Assembly (NCBI GenBank): GCA_036397815.1 | Contig: DASWIE010000062.1 | Location: forward strand, 60,523 to 124,522 | Direction: 5' to 3' | Origin: DASQFY01 sp036397815 | GTDB taxonomy: Bacteria; Chloroflexota; Limnocylindria; QHBO01 | DNA: 64,000 nt | In this document: positions 16,168-24,088 of the stretch, one piece after another | Layout: the number at the start of each line of letters is the position of its first letter | Numbering within the stretch: the stretch's first letter is position 1 | Notes under the pieces: model-generated | Database searches by the model: none | What the model was told of the DNA's origin: nothing | The model's input: only the letters and a program-made list of their open reading frames with translations | Made by a program: the position numbers and the translations under genes

Positions 16168-16186
16168 CATACTGCCCGGCAGTATG
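16168..16186 (+). promoter_or_regulatory. Perfect palindrome over the csoR start codon (probable CsoR operator)
   Basis: CATACTGCC-C-GGCAGTATG is a perfect 19-bp inverted repeat whose last three bases are the ATG of csoR. Its GC-rich arms with flanking ATAC/GTAT resemble CsoR-family operators. CATACT could also serve as the -10, giving a leaderless mRNA shut off directly by the repressor. Confidence 0.7.
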
Positions 16187-16528
16187 ACCAGCGAGGCCGC
16201 AGCCGCTCACTTCCGGCACTCCTACACGAAGGATCAGCACGAGCTGCTGAACCGGCTGCGCCGGATCGAGGGCCAGGCCCGCGGCCTCCAGCGCCTGGTC
16301 AGCGAGGAGGCGTACTGCCTCGACGTCCTGCAGCAGGTGGAGGCGCTGACCGCGGCGGCCGAGCAGGTCGCCCTGCTCCTGCTGGAGGACCACATCTCGG
16401 GCTGCCTGGCGCATGCCGTCGAGACGGGACAGGGCAAGCCCTACGTGGACGAGGTGATGGCGGTGGTGCGACGCACGCTGGGACGCCCCGCCACGCGTCG
16501 CAAAGGGCTCCCGCCGGCAGGCCGCTAG
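16184..16528 (+). CDS. csoR: CsoR/FrmR-family metal- or stress-sensing repressor
   Basis: A 114-residue all-helical DUF156 protein. The copper ligands of CsoR are present as Cys in E-A-Y-C-L-D, His in E-D-H-I-S-G-C and the Cys four residues later, giving the C-H-C set (about residues 45, 70, 74). The basic DNA-binding surface is near R-L-R-R-I-E-G-Q-A-R-G. No copper ATPase, chaperone or oxidase gene is adjacent, so regulated partners must be elsewhere or the gene mainly controls itself. A palindromic operator covers the start codon. Confidence 0.88.
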   Translation: MTSEAAAAHFRHSYTKDQHELLNRLRRIEGQARGLQRLVSEEAYCLDVLQQVEALTAAAEQVALLLLEDHISGCLAHAVETGQGKPYVDEVMAVVRRTLGRPATRRKGLPPAGR

Positions 16529-16543
16529 GGACAAAACGGCGTA

Positions 16544-16576
16544 GGGAGTGCCGCAGGGGGGAACCACGGCACTCCC
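16544..16576. terminator. Hairpin between csoR and the methylase-like gene
   Basis: GGGAGTGCCG (16544-16553) and CGGCACTCCC (16567-16576) form a perfect 10-bp stem around a 13-base loop. It sits 15 bases after the csoR stop and in the 3' flank of the convergent gene. There is no strong T run on the plus side; on the minus side GTTTTG follows after a few bases. Probably a shared terminator. The rest of 16529-16657 shows nothing else. Confidence 0.6.
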
Positions 16577-16657
16577 GACTGAGCATACCCTTTGGGTCAA
16601 GGTACGATCAATGGCTCGCTCGCCCAGAAAGCAGGCGCTCGCTCGGTGGGGCGCGCG

Positions 16658-19471
16658 CTATTCCCCGAACATGGTCAGCTGCTGGCCGCCGCGCTCGATC
16701 AGCGGGTCCAGGCCGAGCACCGGCTCGAGGTGATCGAGGCTCGCTCCCTCGCGCCCTACCAGCGTCTCGAGGTGCTGCCACTTCAGGAAATGCCAGTTCT
16801 GGCGCTCGACCTCGGCACGCAGCCAGGGGGATCGCTCCAGCTTGAGCCGGACCAGGTCGGCGCGCTCGCCGGGCAGCACCACGAAGCGCGCCTGCTGCTC
16901 GGTCGGCGGGATCTCTCGCCCGCGGCGCAGGATCGCCTCGCCGAGCATGGCGGTCCACTCGACCTCGAACAGGAATGCGAGGCGCCCGCGTCGGTACCAG
17001 ATAGCGTCGACCGCGCCGAGCGCCTCCGTCGGCGCCCGAATGATGAGTGGCAGGTAGGTGCGTCGCTCGTCGTCATGCAGCCGCTCCCCAAGGGATGAGC
17101 CGGCATAGGTGCGATCCTGCTCACGGCGACTGACCCAGGCTCGCAGGCCCAACCGATGGGCGTAGTCGATCAGCAGGGCCAGGATCCGCGCGTGGTCCTC
17201 CAGCCGACGCGACAGCTCGTCCTCCGTCCGCAGCTGGCCCTTCTCGCCGACCGCCGCGTAGGCGGCCAGGCAGGCGCGCACCAGCTCCTCGTCGGGGGCC
17301 TCGAGGCCCGGGAAGAGGGCGTAGATGCGCTCCAGAAAGCCTTCTTCGTCGAGCCGGCCGGCGGTCGACAGGATCGAGAAGGTGCTCCACTCCACCCGGT
17401 CGGCGAGCGGAGACTCGGCGATCTCGGGGTCTCGCAGCCACCAGACCGGTCGGTCGCCCTCGCCGAGCATGACCAGGGACCGATGGTCGTCGCGCCACAG
17501 CTCTTCGCGCAGCAGCTTGGCCACCAGGGCCGGGCCACCGCGCTCCAGTCGCTCATCGGTTCCTTCATCGGACCCCGTATCCGCCTCCCCGGCCCGACCC
17601 TGCGCCACCCGGCGCAGCAGGCCCGCGCGCTCGAGCTCGAGCAGCACCGCGGCCGCGATGCGACTCAGGCCGGCCGGCTCGCCGCGCTTCCGCAGCAGGC
17701 CCACCGCCGCATTCTCGATCGCCTGGGCCAGCTCCGGATAGGTGAGATGTCCAGCCTCGGCCCCGAGGCGCAGTGGGCGCGGCTGCACCACGTCTCGCAG
17801 TCGATCCTCGGCCGAGGGCTTGCGGAAGTGGAGCATCGCGCCGTCCCCCGTCCGCCGCGACTCGCGGTGGATCACGTCGATCAGCTCGAGTCCGGCCGCG
17901 GCGCCGGCCAGGCCGACCGCCAGCAGGCGGTCGGGGTCGTCGCCATCGAGCAGCACGATGAACCAGCCGTCGGGCTTGAGCGCGCCCGCGGCCGAGACCA
18001 CGGCGTGCCGCAGCGCGGTCGCCTCGGTCGCGTCGTTGCGCGCGGGGCCGGATCCGAACAACGGCTCGAGACGAAGCGTCTCAGCCGCCTCGCGACCGAT
18101 CATCCAGGCCGTCGCCAGGTACTCGAAGCTCAGCTCGTCGACGCTCGCCGCATCGGTCACCGAGCCGAGCACCAGGTCAATGCCGTCGGCCGGCAGGTAC
18201 TGGCCCACCACGGCCGGGCGGCAGCGGATCCACAGGACGTTGGCCGCACCGACGCCGCCAAGCTCCTCGAGATCGGCCGCGAAGCGGGCCGGGCGACGGT
18301 CGCGTCCCAGGGCCGCGACGGCGGTGCGCACGTCCCGGACCGCGGCCTCGAAGAGCCGCCACACGTTCGCCTCTCGCTGGTAGCGCGAGGCGGGCTGGCG
18401 GACGTGCCCACCGCTGATCCGCAACGACGCGACGCGGCCGGGGTAGCCGTTCAGGCGGCTCGCCGGCAACAGGCAGGCCGCCAGCGCCAGCCGGAAGACG
18501 GCGGCCAGCGCCGGATCACGGAACTCGGCGTCGATCTTGTTGGCGATGGTCTGCAGCGCGTACAGGTTTCGCGGGGTGTAGAGATCGAGCAGCTCCTCGA
18601 CCAGGTCGCTCCGGCCGTCGAGCACGGGGAAGCGGTCCCGCAGCTGCTGGTAGTGCAGCCCCCGCCGCACGTCGGTCGCGGCCTGGGGTGAAGCCGGCTC
18701 GGGACGCACCGTGCTCGTCCAGCGCGGACCCTCGGGTCCCGAACCGGTCGGAGGATCGGCCGGCACCAGCGGCGGTGGCGGAGGCTCCCCACCCTCCCCC
18801 AGCGGCTCTTCCGGCTCGGCGCTCGGATCGAGCTCGCCGATCAGGCCGACCGGCGCCGGCGGCAGGTCGTCCTCCACGTCGGCAACGTCGCCACCGCTGG
18901 GCGGCTCCGCCACCTGGCTGGCGGGCCGCTCGATGCCGAGCTTTGCCAGATCGGCGTCCTCCACCGCCGCCACCCGCTCCTCCGGTCCGCCAACCGACTC
19001 GTCGCAGGAGGCGCAGTGGTACACCTTGCGGCCCGGCGCATCGGCGTCCCGCGGCCAGATGTACTGGTCGCCGACCACCGGTCGGTGGCACGCCGCACAG
19101 CGGGTCGCGTACAGCTCCTCGAGGTGCTGGTGCAGTGGCACATCGACGCGTCGCGATGCACTGAGCTGGCTGAAGGCGGCGTCGATGGCGGCCGGTTCCG
19201 GGGCCAGCAGGAAGGCCTGCGCCGCCAGCTGCGCGAACGGAGAGGGGTCGGCGGCCACCGCTCGCATCCCCTGGGCGATCGCGCGCCGCGCCGTCCAGCC
19301 CGTGCCTGCCCACGGGTCGAGCACCGTGTCGCCGGCGCGCGCGAACGCGCTGAGCTCAGCATCCAGCAGGTTGTCGGCGGGTGAAGGGAAGTAGCGCTCC
19401 AGCAGCGCCAGCCCGGGGAGGCGGCGGGGGAGGACGACGTGATCGAGTCGTCTCCGATCGGCCTCGCCCAA
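16658..19471 (-). CDS. DUF1156-like DNA methylase homologue lacking its catalytic motif, with C-terminal nuclease-like domain
   Basis: A 937-residue multidomain protein. Residues 48-70 hold a methyltransferase motif I (T-V-L-D-P-W-A-G-T-G-W). A zinc ribbon follows (Cys125, Cys128, Cys153, Cys156), then a Pro-rich linker (about 190-265). Residues 295-345 (L-Y-T-P-R-N-L-Y-A-L) and 430-560 resemble the second half of N4/N6 methylases of the DUF1156 type. Where the catalytic D/S-P-P-Y should be (about 437-441) the sequence reads G-S-V-T-D-A-A-S. The C-terminal 120 residues show D822 and E836-x-E838 after a hydrophobic strand, reminiscent of PD-(D/E)xK nucleases. It follows the TPR gene by nine bases. 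Role unknown; a DNA-binding or defence function is inference. Confidence 0.65.
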   Translation of the reverse strand: MGEADRRRLDHVVLPRRLPGLALLERYFPSPADNLLDAELSAFARAGDTVLDPWAGTGWTARRAIAQGMRAVAADPSPFAQLAAQAFLLAPEPAAIDAAFSQLSASRRVDVPLHQHLEELYATRCAACHRPVVGDQYIWPRDADAPGRKVYHCASCDESVGGPEERVAAVEDADLAKLGIERPASQVAEPPSGGDVADVEDDLPPAPVGLIGELDPSAEPEEPLGEGGEPPPPPLVPADPPTGSGPEGPRWTSTVRPEPASPQAATDVRRGLHYQQLRDRFPVLDGRSDLVEELLDLYTPRNLYALQTIANKIDAEFRDPALAAVFRLALAACLLPASRLNGYPGRVASLRISGGHVRQPASRYQREANVWRLFEAAVRDVRTAVAALGRDRRPARFAADLEELGGVGAANVLWIRCRPAVVGQYLPADGIDLVLGSVTDAASVDELSFEYLATAWMIGREAAETLRLEPLFGSGPARNDATEATALRHAVVSAAGALKPDGWFIVLLDGDDPDRLLAVGLAGAAAGLELIDVIHRESRRTGDGAMLHFRKPSAEDRLRDVVQPRPLRLGAEAGHLTYPELAQAIENAAVGLLRKRGEPAGLSRIAAAVLLELERAGLLRRVAQGRAGEADTGSDEGTDERLERGGPALVAKLLREELWRDDHRSLVMLGEGDRPVWWLRDPEIAESPLADRVEWSTFSILSTAGRLDEEGFLERIYALFPGLEAPDEELVRACLAAYAAVGEKGQLRTEDELSRRLEDHARILALLIDYAHRLGLRAWVSRREQDRTYAGSSLGERLHDDERRTYLPLIIRAPTEALGAVDAIWYRRGRLAFLFEVEWTAMLGEAILRRGREIPPTEQQARFVVLPGERADLVRLKLERSPWLRAEVERQNWHFLKWQHLETLVGREGASLDHLEPVLGLDPLIERGGQQLTMFGE

Positions 19472-19480
19472 TGGGGCCTC

Positions 19481-20308
19481 CTACGGCTCTTCGAGCAGCT
19501 CCTCTTCGAGCTCGGGCTCGGCAGAGAACTCCGGCAGGCTGGTGTCGAGCTCCTCGACCTCCTCCGGCTCCTCCTCGAGCTCCTCGCTCTCCTCCTCGTC
19601 ATCGTAGCGGAGCGGAGTGCCCTTCATGTACGGCCGCACGTCACCCGAGCGCGCGGTCGCGCTGCCCGGGAAGGAGACCTTGCCGAAGTTGTCCGGGTGC
19701 GCGAAGACCTCGCGGATGATGATCCGGACCTCCTCGCGATCAAGGACCGTGATGGCCGCCTCGTAGCGGTTGCCGCCCTTCATCAGCTTGGCCAGCCTGG
19801 CGCCGACCCGCGGCTCCACCTGGCCGACCTCCGCCTCCCCTACCCGCGCCACCAGCAGCTCGCCGTCGAGGGCCAGCTCCACGGCATCGCCAGGGGTGAG
19901 CGGCGCCAGCTGCAGGGCGGCGGCGAGGTTGATCAGCCGAGCGTGGCCGGTCTTGCCCATCTCCTCGATGAAGTCAGCGGCCGAGGCCTTCTCCGCCTTG
20001 CCGTTGTCCGGGGCGGAGGCCTCGCCTCCGACGAGGACGCGCAGGCGCGCCACGTTACGCTCGGCGATGCGGTTGGTGGCGTCGCGGCCGAGGGCGTGCT
20101 CGTAGGCCTCGAGCGCCTCGGCGTGCCGTCCGAGCTCGGCCAGGGCCTTGCCGAGCCGGTTGTAGGCGTCCGTATCGGGCCCAAGCTCCAGCAGCTGCTG
20201 GTTGGTCTCGACCGCGGCGTCCCACTCGCCGTGGGTCGCCTGCGCAATGGCCGTTTCCGCCAGCTGGCGCCGCTGGCGGATGGTGAGGTCGGTATCGCCG
20301 AGCGTCAT
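19481..20308 (-). CDS. TPR protein with acidic C-terminal tail
   Basis: A 275-residue cytosolic protein. About residues 15-100 contain tetratricopeptide repeats (Y-N-R-L-G-K-A-L-A-E-L-G-R-H-A-E-A-L-E-A-Y). A beta-rich middle (about 120-235, N-R-Y-E-A-A-I-T-V-L-D and R-I-I-I-R-E-V-F-A-H) and a very Glu-rich end follow. It is the first gene of a two-gene unit with the methylase-like protein, under a strong-looking sigma-70 promoter. Not a recognised named family. The start at 20308 is chosen because the promoter lies between it and the next possible upstream start. Confidence 0.72.
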   Translation of the reverse strand: MTLGDTDLTIRQRRQLAETAIAQATHGEWDAAVETNQQLLELGPDTDAYNRLGKALAELGRHAEALEAYEHALGRDATNRIAERNVARLRVLVGGEASAPDNGKAEKASAADFIEEMGKTGHARLINLAAALQLAPLTPGDAVELALDGELLVARVGEAEVGQVEPRVGARLAKLMKGGNRYEAAITVLDREEVRIIIREVFAHPDNFGKVSFPGSATARSGDVRPYMKGTPLRYDDEEESEELEEEPEEVEELDTSLPEFSAEPELEEELLEEP

Positions 20309-20387
20309 GCTTGCGCTGCGTCTCCCCGCCGAGGGCGGATGGAAGGGTCTGAAGGAGCTCCGCGGTGCCCACCGCGCGAGGGCGCCT

Positions 20388-20416
20388 TTTGTAGCACCGC
20401 CCGTCAGGGGTGTCAA
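20388..20416 (-). promoter_or_regulatory. Sigma-70 promoter of the TPR/methylase-like unit
   Basis: On the minus strand TTGACA (20411-20416), a 17-base spacer and TACAAA (20388-20393). This predicts a 5' leader of about 70 bases before ATG 20308, unlike the leaderless genes around it. Confidence 0.65.
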
Positions 20417-20436
20417 CGCGAGCCGGGTCCGACGGG

Positions 20437-21213
20437 TCAGCTGCCGTGCAGCAGGAGCGCCACCACCACGCCCAGCACCGCCAGCGCGCCGAACTCGATC
20501 AGCACGGAACGGGCAGAGGCTCCGCCGTCCAGCGCCTCAGCCGCGCCGCTCCACGCGTGGAAGGCGAGCGCCAGGATCGCCGCCCCAACGACCCCTGGCA
20601 GTCGCAGCAATGCGAGCGCGGTTCCCACCTGACCGATCGCGACCAGGTGCAGGGCGGCCTGGCCGACAGCCTCCACGCCGCTGCGCCCGCGCGCCTCGGC
20701 CGCTCGCATGGCAGGGATGGCGGCCGCCAGCAGGACGAGGATGAGGCCCGGCGGCCACGCGTCGCGGGGCACGATCCCACCGATGCCGGCGGTCGTGGCA
20801 AAGACGATCGCGACCAGCGCCAGGTCGAGCACCACGCTGCTCTCCCGGGTCCGATTCACCTCGAGCTCGATGCGCAGGACCGCCCAGAGCAGGAGCGCCG
20901 CAACCGGCGCCAAGAGGAGCCCGGCGTTGGGCATGAGCAATCGGCCGAAGAGCGTCAGCGCCACTGCCGCGGAGGCGAATGTTGCGTAGCGCGCGAAGCC
21001 GAGTCCCGGTTGCATTGGACCGATGAGCCAGACCGCGCCAAGGCCGCCGACCGCCAGCTGGACGCCGATCGCAACCGCCAGCCAGAAGGGCGACGCCAAC
21101 CAGCCAAAGGCGGCAACGACCGCCAGGAAGACGGCCAGGGCGATGGCCTCTGGGTGTTCGAGACGGCTGAGGGCTCGACCGGCCGCGGGGCCCCGCAGGA
21201 GGCGGGCGATCAC
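20437..21213 (-). CDS. Polytopic membrane protein, function unknown
   Basis: A 258-residue protein made almost entirely of hydrophobic helices (about seven), with no recognisable catalytic motif. The GTG start at 21213 overlaps the polX stop as GTGA; longer in-frame codons run through polX. Co-transcribed with polX, but a functional link is not evident. Confidence 0.65.
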   Translation of the reverse strand: MIARLLRGPAAGRALSRLEHPEAIALAVFLAVVAAFGWLASPFWLAVAIGVQLAVGGLGAVWLIGPMQPGLGFARYATFASAAVALTLFGRLLMPNAGLLLAPVAALLLWAVLRIELEVNRTRESSVVLDLALVAIVFATTAGIGGIVPRDAWPPGLILVLLAAAIPAMRAAEARGRSGVEAVGQAALHLVAIGQVGTALALLRLPGVVGAAILALAFHAWSGAAEALDGGASARSVLIEFGALAVLGVVVALLLHGS

Positions 21214-22961
21214 TGCAAGAGCTCCAACAGCCCGTTCGCGTCGCGCGTCCCGGCCACCTGGTCCGCCGTCAGCCACGCGCGACGCGCCATCGAGACCGCG
21301 TACGCGACCTGGTCCAGCTCCTCGGTGCGGTGTGCGTCGCTGGCCACCGTCAAGCGCACGCCGGCGCGACCGGCCGCCGCCGCGAGCGCATCGTCCAGGT
21401 CGAGGCGAGGGCTGCCGTTGATCTCGAGCATGGTCCCCGTGCGCGCGGCGGCAGCGAAGATCGGTGGCCAGTCGAGGGCCATCGGGTCTCGACGATTCAC
21501 GATGCGCCCGGTCGGGTGGGCGATCGCGTCGACGTGGGGGTTCTCGATCGCGGCCAGGGTGCGGCGCGTGAGCTGATCGCTGGACTGGCCCCGTGCCGTG
21601 TGCACCGAGGCCACCACGAGGTCGAAGCGGGCGAGCAGCTCGTCGGGATAGTCGAGCGTCCCGTCGGCCCGGATCTCCATCTCGGTGCCGTGCAGGATCC
21701 GGAATGGCGCGAGCTCGGCGTTCAGGTGCGCCAGCTCGGCACGCTGCTCCTCCACCCGCTGCGGGACGAGGCCCCGCGTGATCCCGAGCGAGGGAGAGTG
21801 ATCTGTGAGCACGATCCATTCGCGGCCCAGCGCCCGTGCGGCGCGCGCCATGGTCTCGATCGTGTCGACTCCATCGGTCCAGTCCGAATGCACGTGCGTG
21901 TCGCCGCGCACCTGCTCAAGCGTGACGAGCTCGGGCAGCTTCCCGGCCAGGGCCGCCTTGATCTCACCGGTGTGCTCTCGCATCTCGGGAGGGATCCAGG
22001 GCAGCCCAAGGCGCTCGAAGACGGCCTCCTCGGTGGCGTCGAGCAGGAGCTCGCCGGTCTCCACCACCTTGAAGCCCTTCTCGGAGAGCGACAGGCCGCG
22101 ATCGAGCGCCATGCCGCGCAGCGTGACGTTGTGGTCCTTGTTGCCCGTGAAGTGAACGAGATGGGTGCCCCACGCGGCGGGCGGACAGACCATCAGGTCG
22201 ACCTGCGGACCGCTGCTCAGCACGATGCTGGACTTGTCCGTGCCGGCCGACAGGATGCGTTCGACCTCGGGCAGCCCATCGAGCGCGGCGATGAGGGCCG
22301 CCGGCTCGTCGGTGGCGGCCAGCAGGTCGAGGTCGCCGATCGTGGCGCGGCGGCGGCGGAGCGAGCCGGCCGGCTCCAGTCGGACGACGCCGCGGACGTC
22401 GCGAAGGCGGGCGAGCAGCCCGGCCACCAGGGCGTCGGCCTCGTGCAGCAGCAGCCTGCCGTCGGTGCGGTCCAGGCGGCTGATGCCGGCCAGGATGTTC
22501 TCCTCGGTCCGTTCCGAGAGGCCCTTGAGACCCCGCAGCTGGCCGTCGGCCGCCGCGGCGCGCAGGGCGTCGACGGAGTCGATCCCGAGCTCTTCGTGGA
22601 GGAGCTTCACGGTTCGCGGGCCGACCCCCGGCACGCGAAGCATGTCGAGCAGCCCGTCAGGTACCTGTGCCCGCATCTTCTGGTGGTAGGCAAGCTCGCC
22701 GGTCTCCGCCAGCTCGGCCAGCTTCGCAGAGAGGGCCGGTCCCGCGCCACCGATCTTGGGCGGCTCCCCGCGACGGTACAGGGAGGCGACGTCCTCGGGA
22801 TAGCGCTCGACGACATCAGCCACGCGGCGATAGGCGACTGCCTTGTAGACCACCTCCCCCAGGATCTCGAGCATGTCGCCGATCTCGCGGAAGACGCGCG
22901 CCAGCTCGGCGTTGGTGACAAGCGCGTCTTCCGAACGCGACGCGGCGCGGGGTCGAGGCAT
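21210..22961 (-). CDS. polX: DNA polymerase/3'-5' exonuclease PolX
   Basis: A 583-residue family X polymerase for gap-filling DNA repair. N-terminal helix-hairpin-helix regions include R-V-P-G-V-G-P-R-T near residue 110. The nucleotidyltransferase palm shows G-S-L-R-R-R-R-A-T-I-G-D-L-D-L near 200 with the catalytic aspartates. The C-terminal PHP domain has D-T-H-V-H-S-D-W-T-D near 345, D-H-S-P, H-G-T-E-M-E and S-D-A-H, the metal site of the exonuclease. Start taken at ATG 22961, seven bases after TAGAAT, rather than at ATG 22970 which overlaps that hexamer. Confidence 0.93.
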   Translation of the reverse strand: MPRPRAASRSEDALVTNAELARVFREIGDMLEILGEVVYKAVAYRRVADVVERYPEDVASLYRRGEPPKIGGAGPALSAKLAELAETGELAYHQKMRAQVPDGLLDMLRVPGVGPRTVKLLHEELGIDSVDALRAAAADGQLRGLKGLSERTEENILAGISRLDRTDGRLLLHEADALVAGLLARLRDVRGVVRLEPAGSLRRRRATIGDLDLLAATDEPAALIAALDGLPEVERILSAGTDKSSIVLSSGPQVDLMVCPPAAWGTHLVHFTGNKDHNVTLRGMALDRGLSLSEKGFKVVETGELLLDATEEAVFERLGLPWIPPEMREHTGEIKAALAGKLPELVTLEQVRGDTHVHSDWTDGVDTIETMARAARALGREWIVLTDHSPSLGITRGLVPQRVEEQRAELAHLNAELAPFRILHGTEMEIRADGTLDYPDELLARFDLVVASVHTARGQSSDQLTRRTLAAIENPHVDAIAHPTGRIVNRRDPMALDWPPIFAAAARTGTMLEINGSPRLDLDDALAAAAGRAGVRLTVASDAHRTEELDQVAYAVSMARRAWLTADQVAGTRDANGLLELLQ

Positions 22962-22968
22962 TCCACGC

Positions 22969-22974
22969 ATTCTA
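22969..22974 (-). promoter_or_regulatory. -10 element for polX
   Basis: TAGAAT on the minus strand, seven bases before ATG 22961; decides the start codon. Confidence 0.5.
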
Positions 22975-22995
22975 GGGGCGCGCTGGGCATGGAAA

Positions 22996-23025
22996 AGGCC
23001 CGGTCCCCATCGGGGGTCCGGGCCT
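22996..23025 (-). terminator. Rho-independent terminator after the small-protein pair
   Basis: On the minus strand AGGCCCGG and CCGGGCCT form an eight-bp stem followed by TTTTCC. It lies between the 53-residue gene and polX and separates their transcription. Confidence 0.6.
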
Positions 23026-23047
23026 GTCGTCAGGACGGAGGCTGCGC

Positions 23048-23209
23048 CTAGCGCATCGGACGAAGGATGCGGCCGATGCGGCTGGCCAGCGTCTGCCCGC
23101 GCCGCCGACGGATCACGTCGGTCGAACGCCGGCGGCGCCTGGCCTCCTCCAGCAGCTCCTCCTGTCGCAGCGCTGCCAGCAGCCCGAGATAGCCTGCTCC
23201 GCTGTTCAT
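23048..23209 (-). CDS. 53-residue arginine-rich small protein
   Basis: Starts at ATG 23209 with a GGAGG Shine-Dalgarno eight bases ahead. The sequence begins M-N-S-G-A-G-Y-L-G-L-L-A-A-L-R-Q-E-E-L-L-E-E and continues as a highly basic helix with runs of Arg. Its start overlaps the stop of the upstream 33-residue gene as ATGA. No family recognised; a membrane-associated or nucleic-acid-binding peptide is possible. Confidence 0.6.
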   Translation of the reverse strand: MNSGAGYLGLLAALRQEELLEEARRRRRSTDVIRRRRGQTLASRIGRILRPMR

Positions 23210-23307
23210 TGCTTGCCTCCTGATCGGTGTCGGCTGTCGGCGCCCCAGCGAATCGCCGCCAGCTCGAAGACTGCGATCACGACCCCCACGAGCACCAGTT
23301 CCAACAC
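23206..23307 (-). CDS. 33-residue single-pass membrane peptide
   Basis: A GTG start at 23307 preceded by GAGGCAAGCAAG gives a 33-residue product beginning L-E-L-V-L-V-G-V-V-I-A-V-F-E-L-A-A, a single transmembrane segment with a short polar tail. It is placed directly after a clear promoter and is stop-start coupled (ATGA) to the 53-residue gene. Together they form a tiny two-gene operon divergent from the CGNR gene. Confidence 0.55.
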   Translation of the reverse strand: MLELVLVGVVIAVFELAAIRWGADSRHRSGGKQ

Positions 23308-23369
23308 CTTGCTTGCCTCGCTTGTTCTTGTGCGTAACTAGTGATGTCATTAGTACCGGTTACTGCTGA

Positions 23370-23398
23370 ACTGTACCCGATAGCCTGTAACTTGTCAA
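23370..23398 (-). promoter_or_regulatory. Promoter of the small-protein pair
   Basis: On the minus strand TTGACA (23393-23398), 17 bases, TACAGT (23370-23375). The region shared with the divergent CGNR gene repeats GGTTAC (23358, 23411) and GTAAC (23335, 23387), possible binding sites for a common regulator. Confidence 0.6.
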
Positions 23399-23404
23399 GG
23401 CGCT

Positions 23405-23410
23405 TATAAT
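23405..23410 (+). promoter_or_regulatory. TATAAT -10 of the CGNR gene
   Basis: A perfect TATAAT nine bases before ATG 23420, predicting a leaderless transcript. No convincing -35 is seen, and its -35 zone overlaps the opposite promoter. Confidence 0.55.
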
Positions 23411-23419
23411 GGTTACACC

Positions 23420-24088
23420 ATGGCTATCAGACACGAGACGATCGCCGAGCCTGACCAGGAGGAGGCCCTCTTCGTCGCGTTCGCGAACACGCTCGAATAC
23501 TCGCGCGGGGAGCCCGACGAGAAGCTCCCCGACATCGACGCGCTGCTCGACTGGCTGCGCGAGCGCGGCTTGATCAGCGGCAGGGCCCGCGCCGCCGAGG
23601 CTTCGCGTCTCCGCCGCGACCGCGACGAGGCCGAGCGGCGGCTGGAGCGCTTCCGGCACCTTCGCGACCTGCTGCAGGCGATCTCGCACGACCTGGCGGA
23701 GCAGGGCGAGCCGGATCCGGAGCGAGTGACGGACCTCAACCACGTCCTGCGTCACGGCCTGCATTACCACCAGCTGCGCCAGCAGCCGGGCGGGACGAGG
23801 TACGAGGTGGCCCAGGTGGGCGACCGGCTCGACCAGGCGCGAGCGACGATCGCCAGCTCGTTCGCCCACTTTCTGGCCGAAGACGCACCGGACCGCCTCC
23901 GGATCTGCGCCAACGGAGGCTGCCGCTACGTGTTCATCGACCGCTCCCCCACCGGGCGACGCCGCTGGTGCGACATGCGGACCTGCGGCAACCAGGCGAA
24001 GGTGGCGGCGCACCGGGCGCGTGCCCGGGCGCAGACGACCAGCGCGAAGGATGCTCCGAGGGTTCCGCCGGCGGGCGCATCGGTCTAG
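23420..24088 (+). CDS. CGNR zinc-finger protein (ABATE-like), probable regulator
   Basis: A 222-residue protein with an N-terminal ABATE-like domain (F-A-N-T-L-E-Y, then D-A-L-L-D-W-L near residue 40) and a C-terminal CGNR zinc finger: C-R-Y-V-F-I-D, R-W-C-D-M-R-T-C-G-N-Q-A-K-V-A-A-H-R. CGNR proteins are putative stress-responsive transcription factors; direct evidence of function is scarce. It is divergent from the small-peptide operon with about 110 bp of AT-richer regulatory DNA between. Confidence 0.85.
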   Translation: MAIRHETIAEPDQEEALFVAFANTLEYSRGEPDEKLPDIDALLDWLRERGLISGRARAAEASRLRRDRDEAERRLERFRHLRDLLQAISHDLAEQGEPDPERVTDLNHVLRHGLHYHQLRQQPGGTRYEVAQVGDRLDQARATIASSFAHFLAEDAPDRLRICANGGCRYVFIDRSPTGRRRWCDMRTCGNQAKVAAHRARARAQTTSAKDAPRVPPAGASV

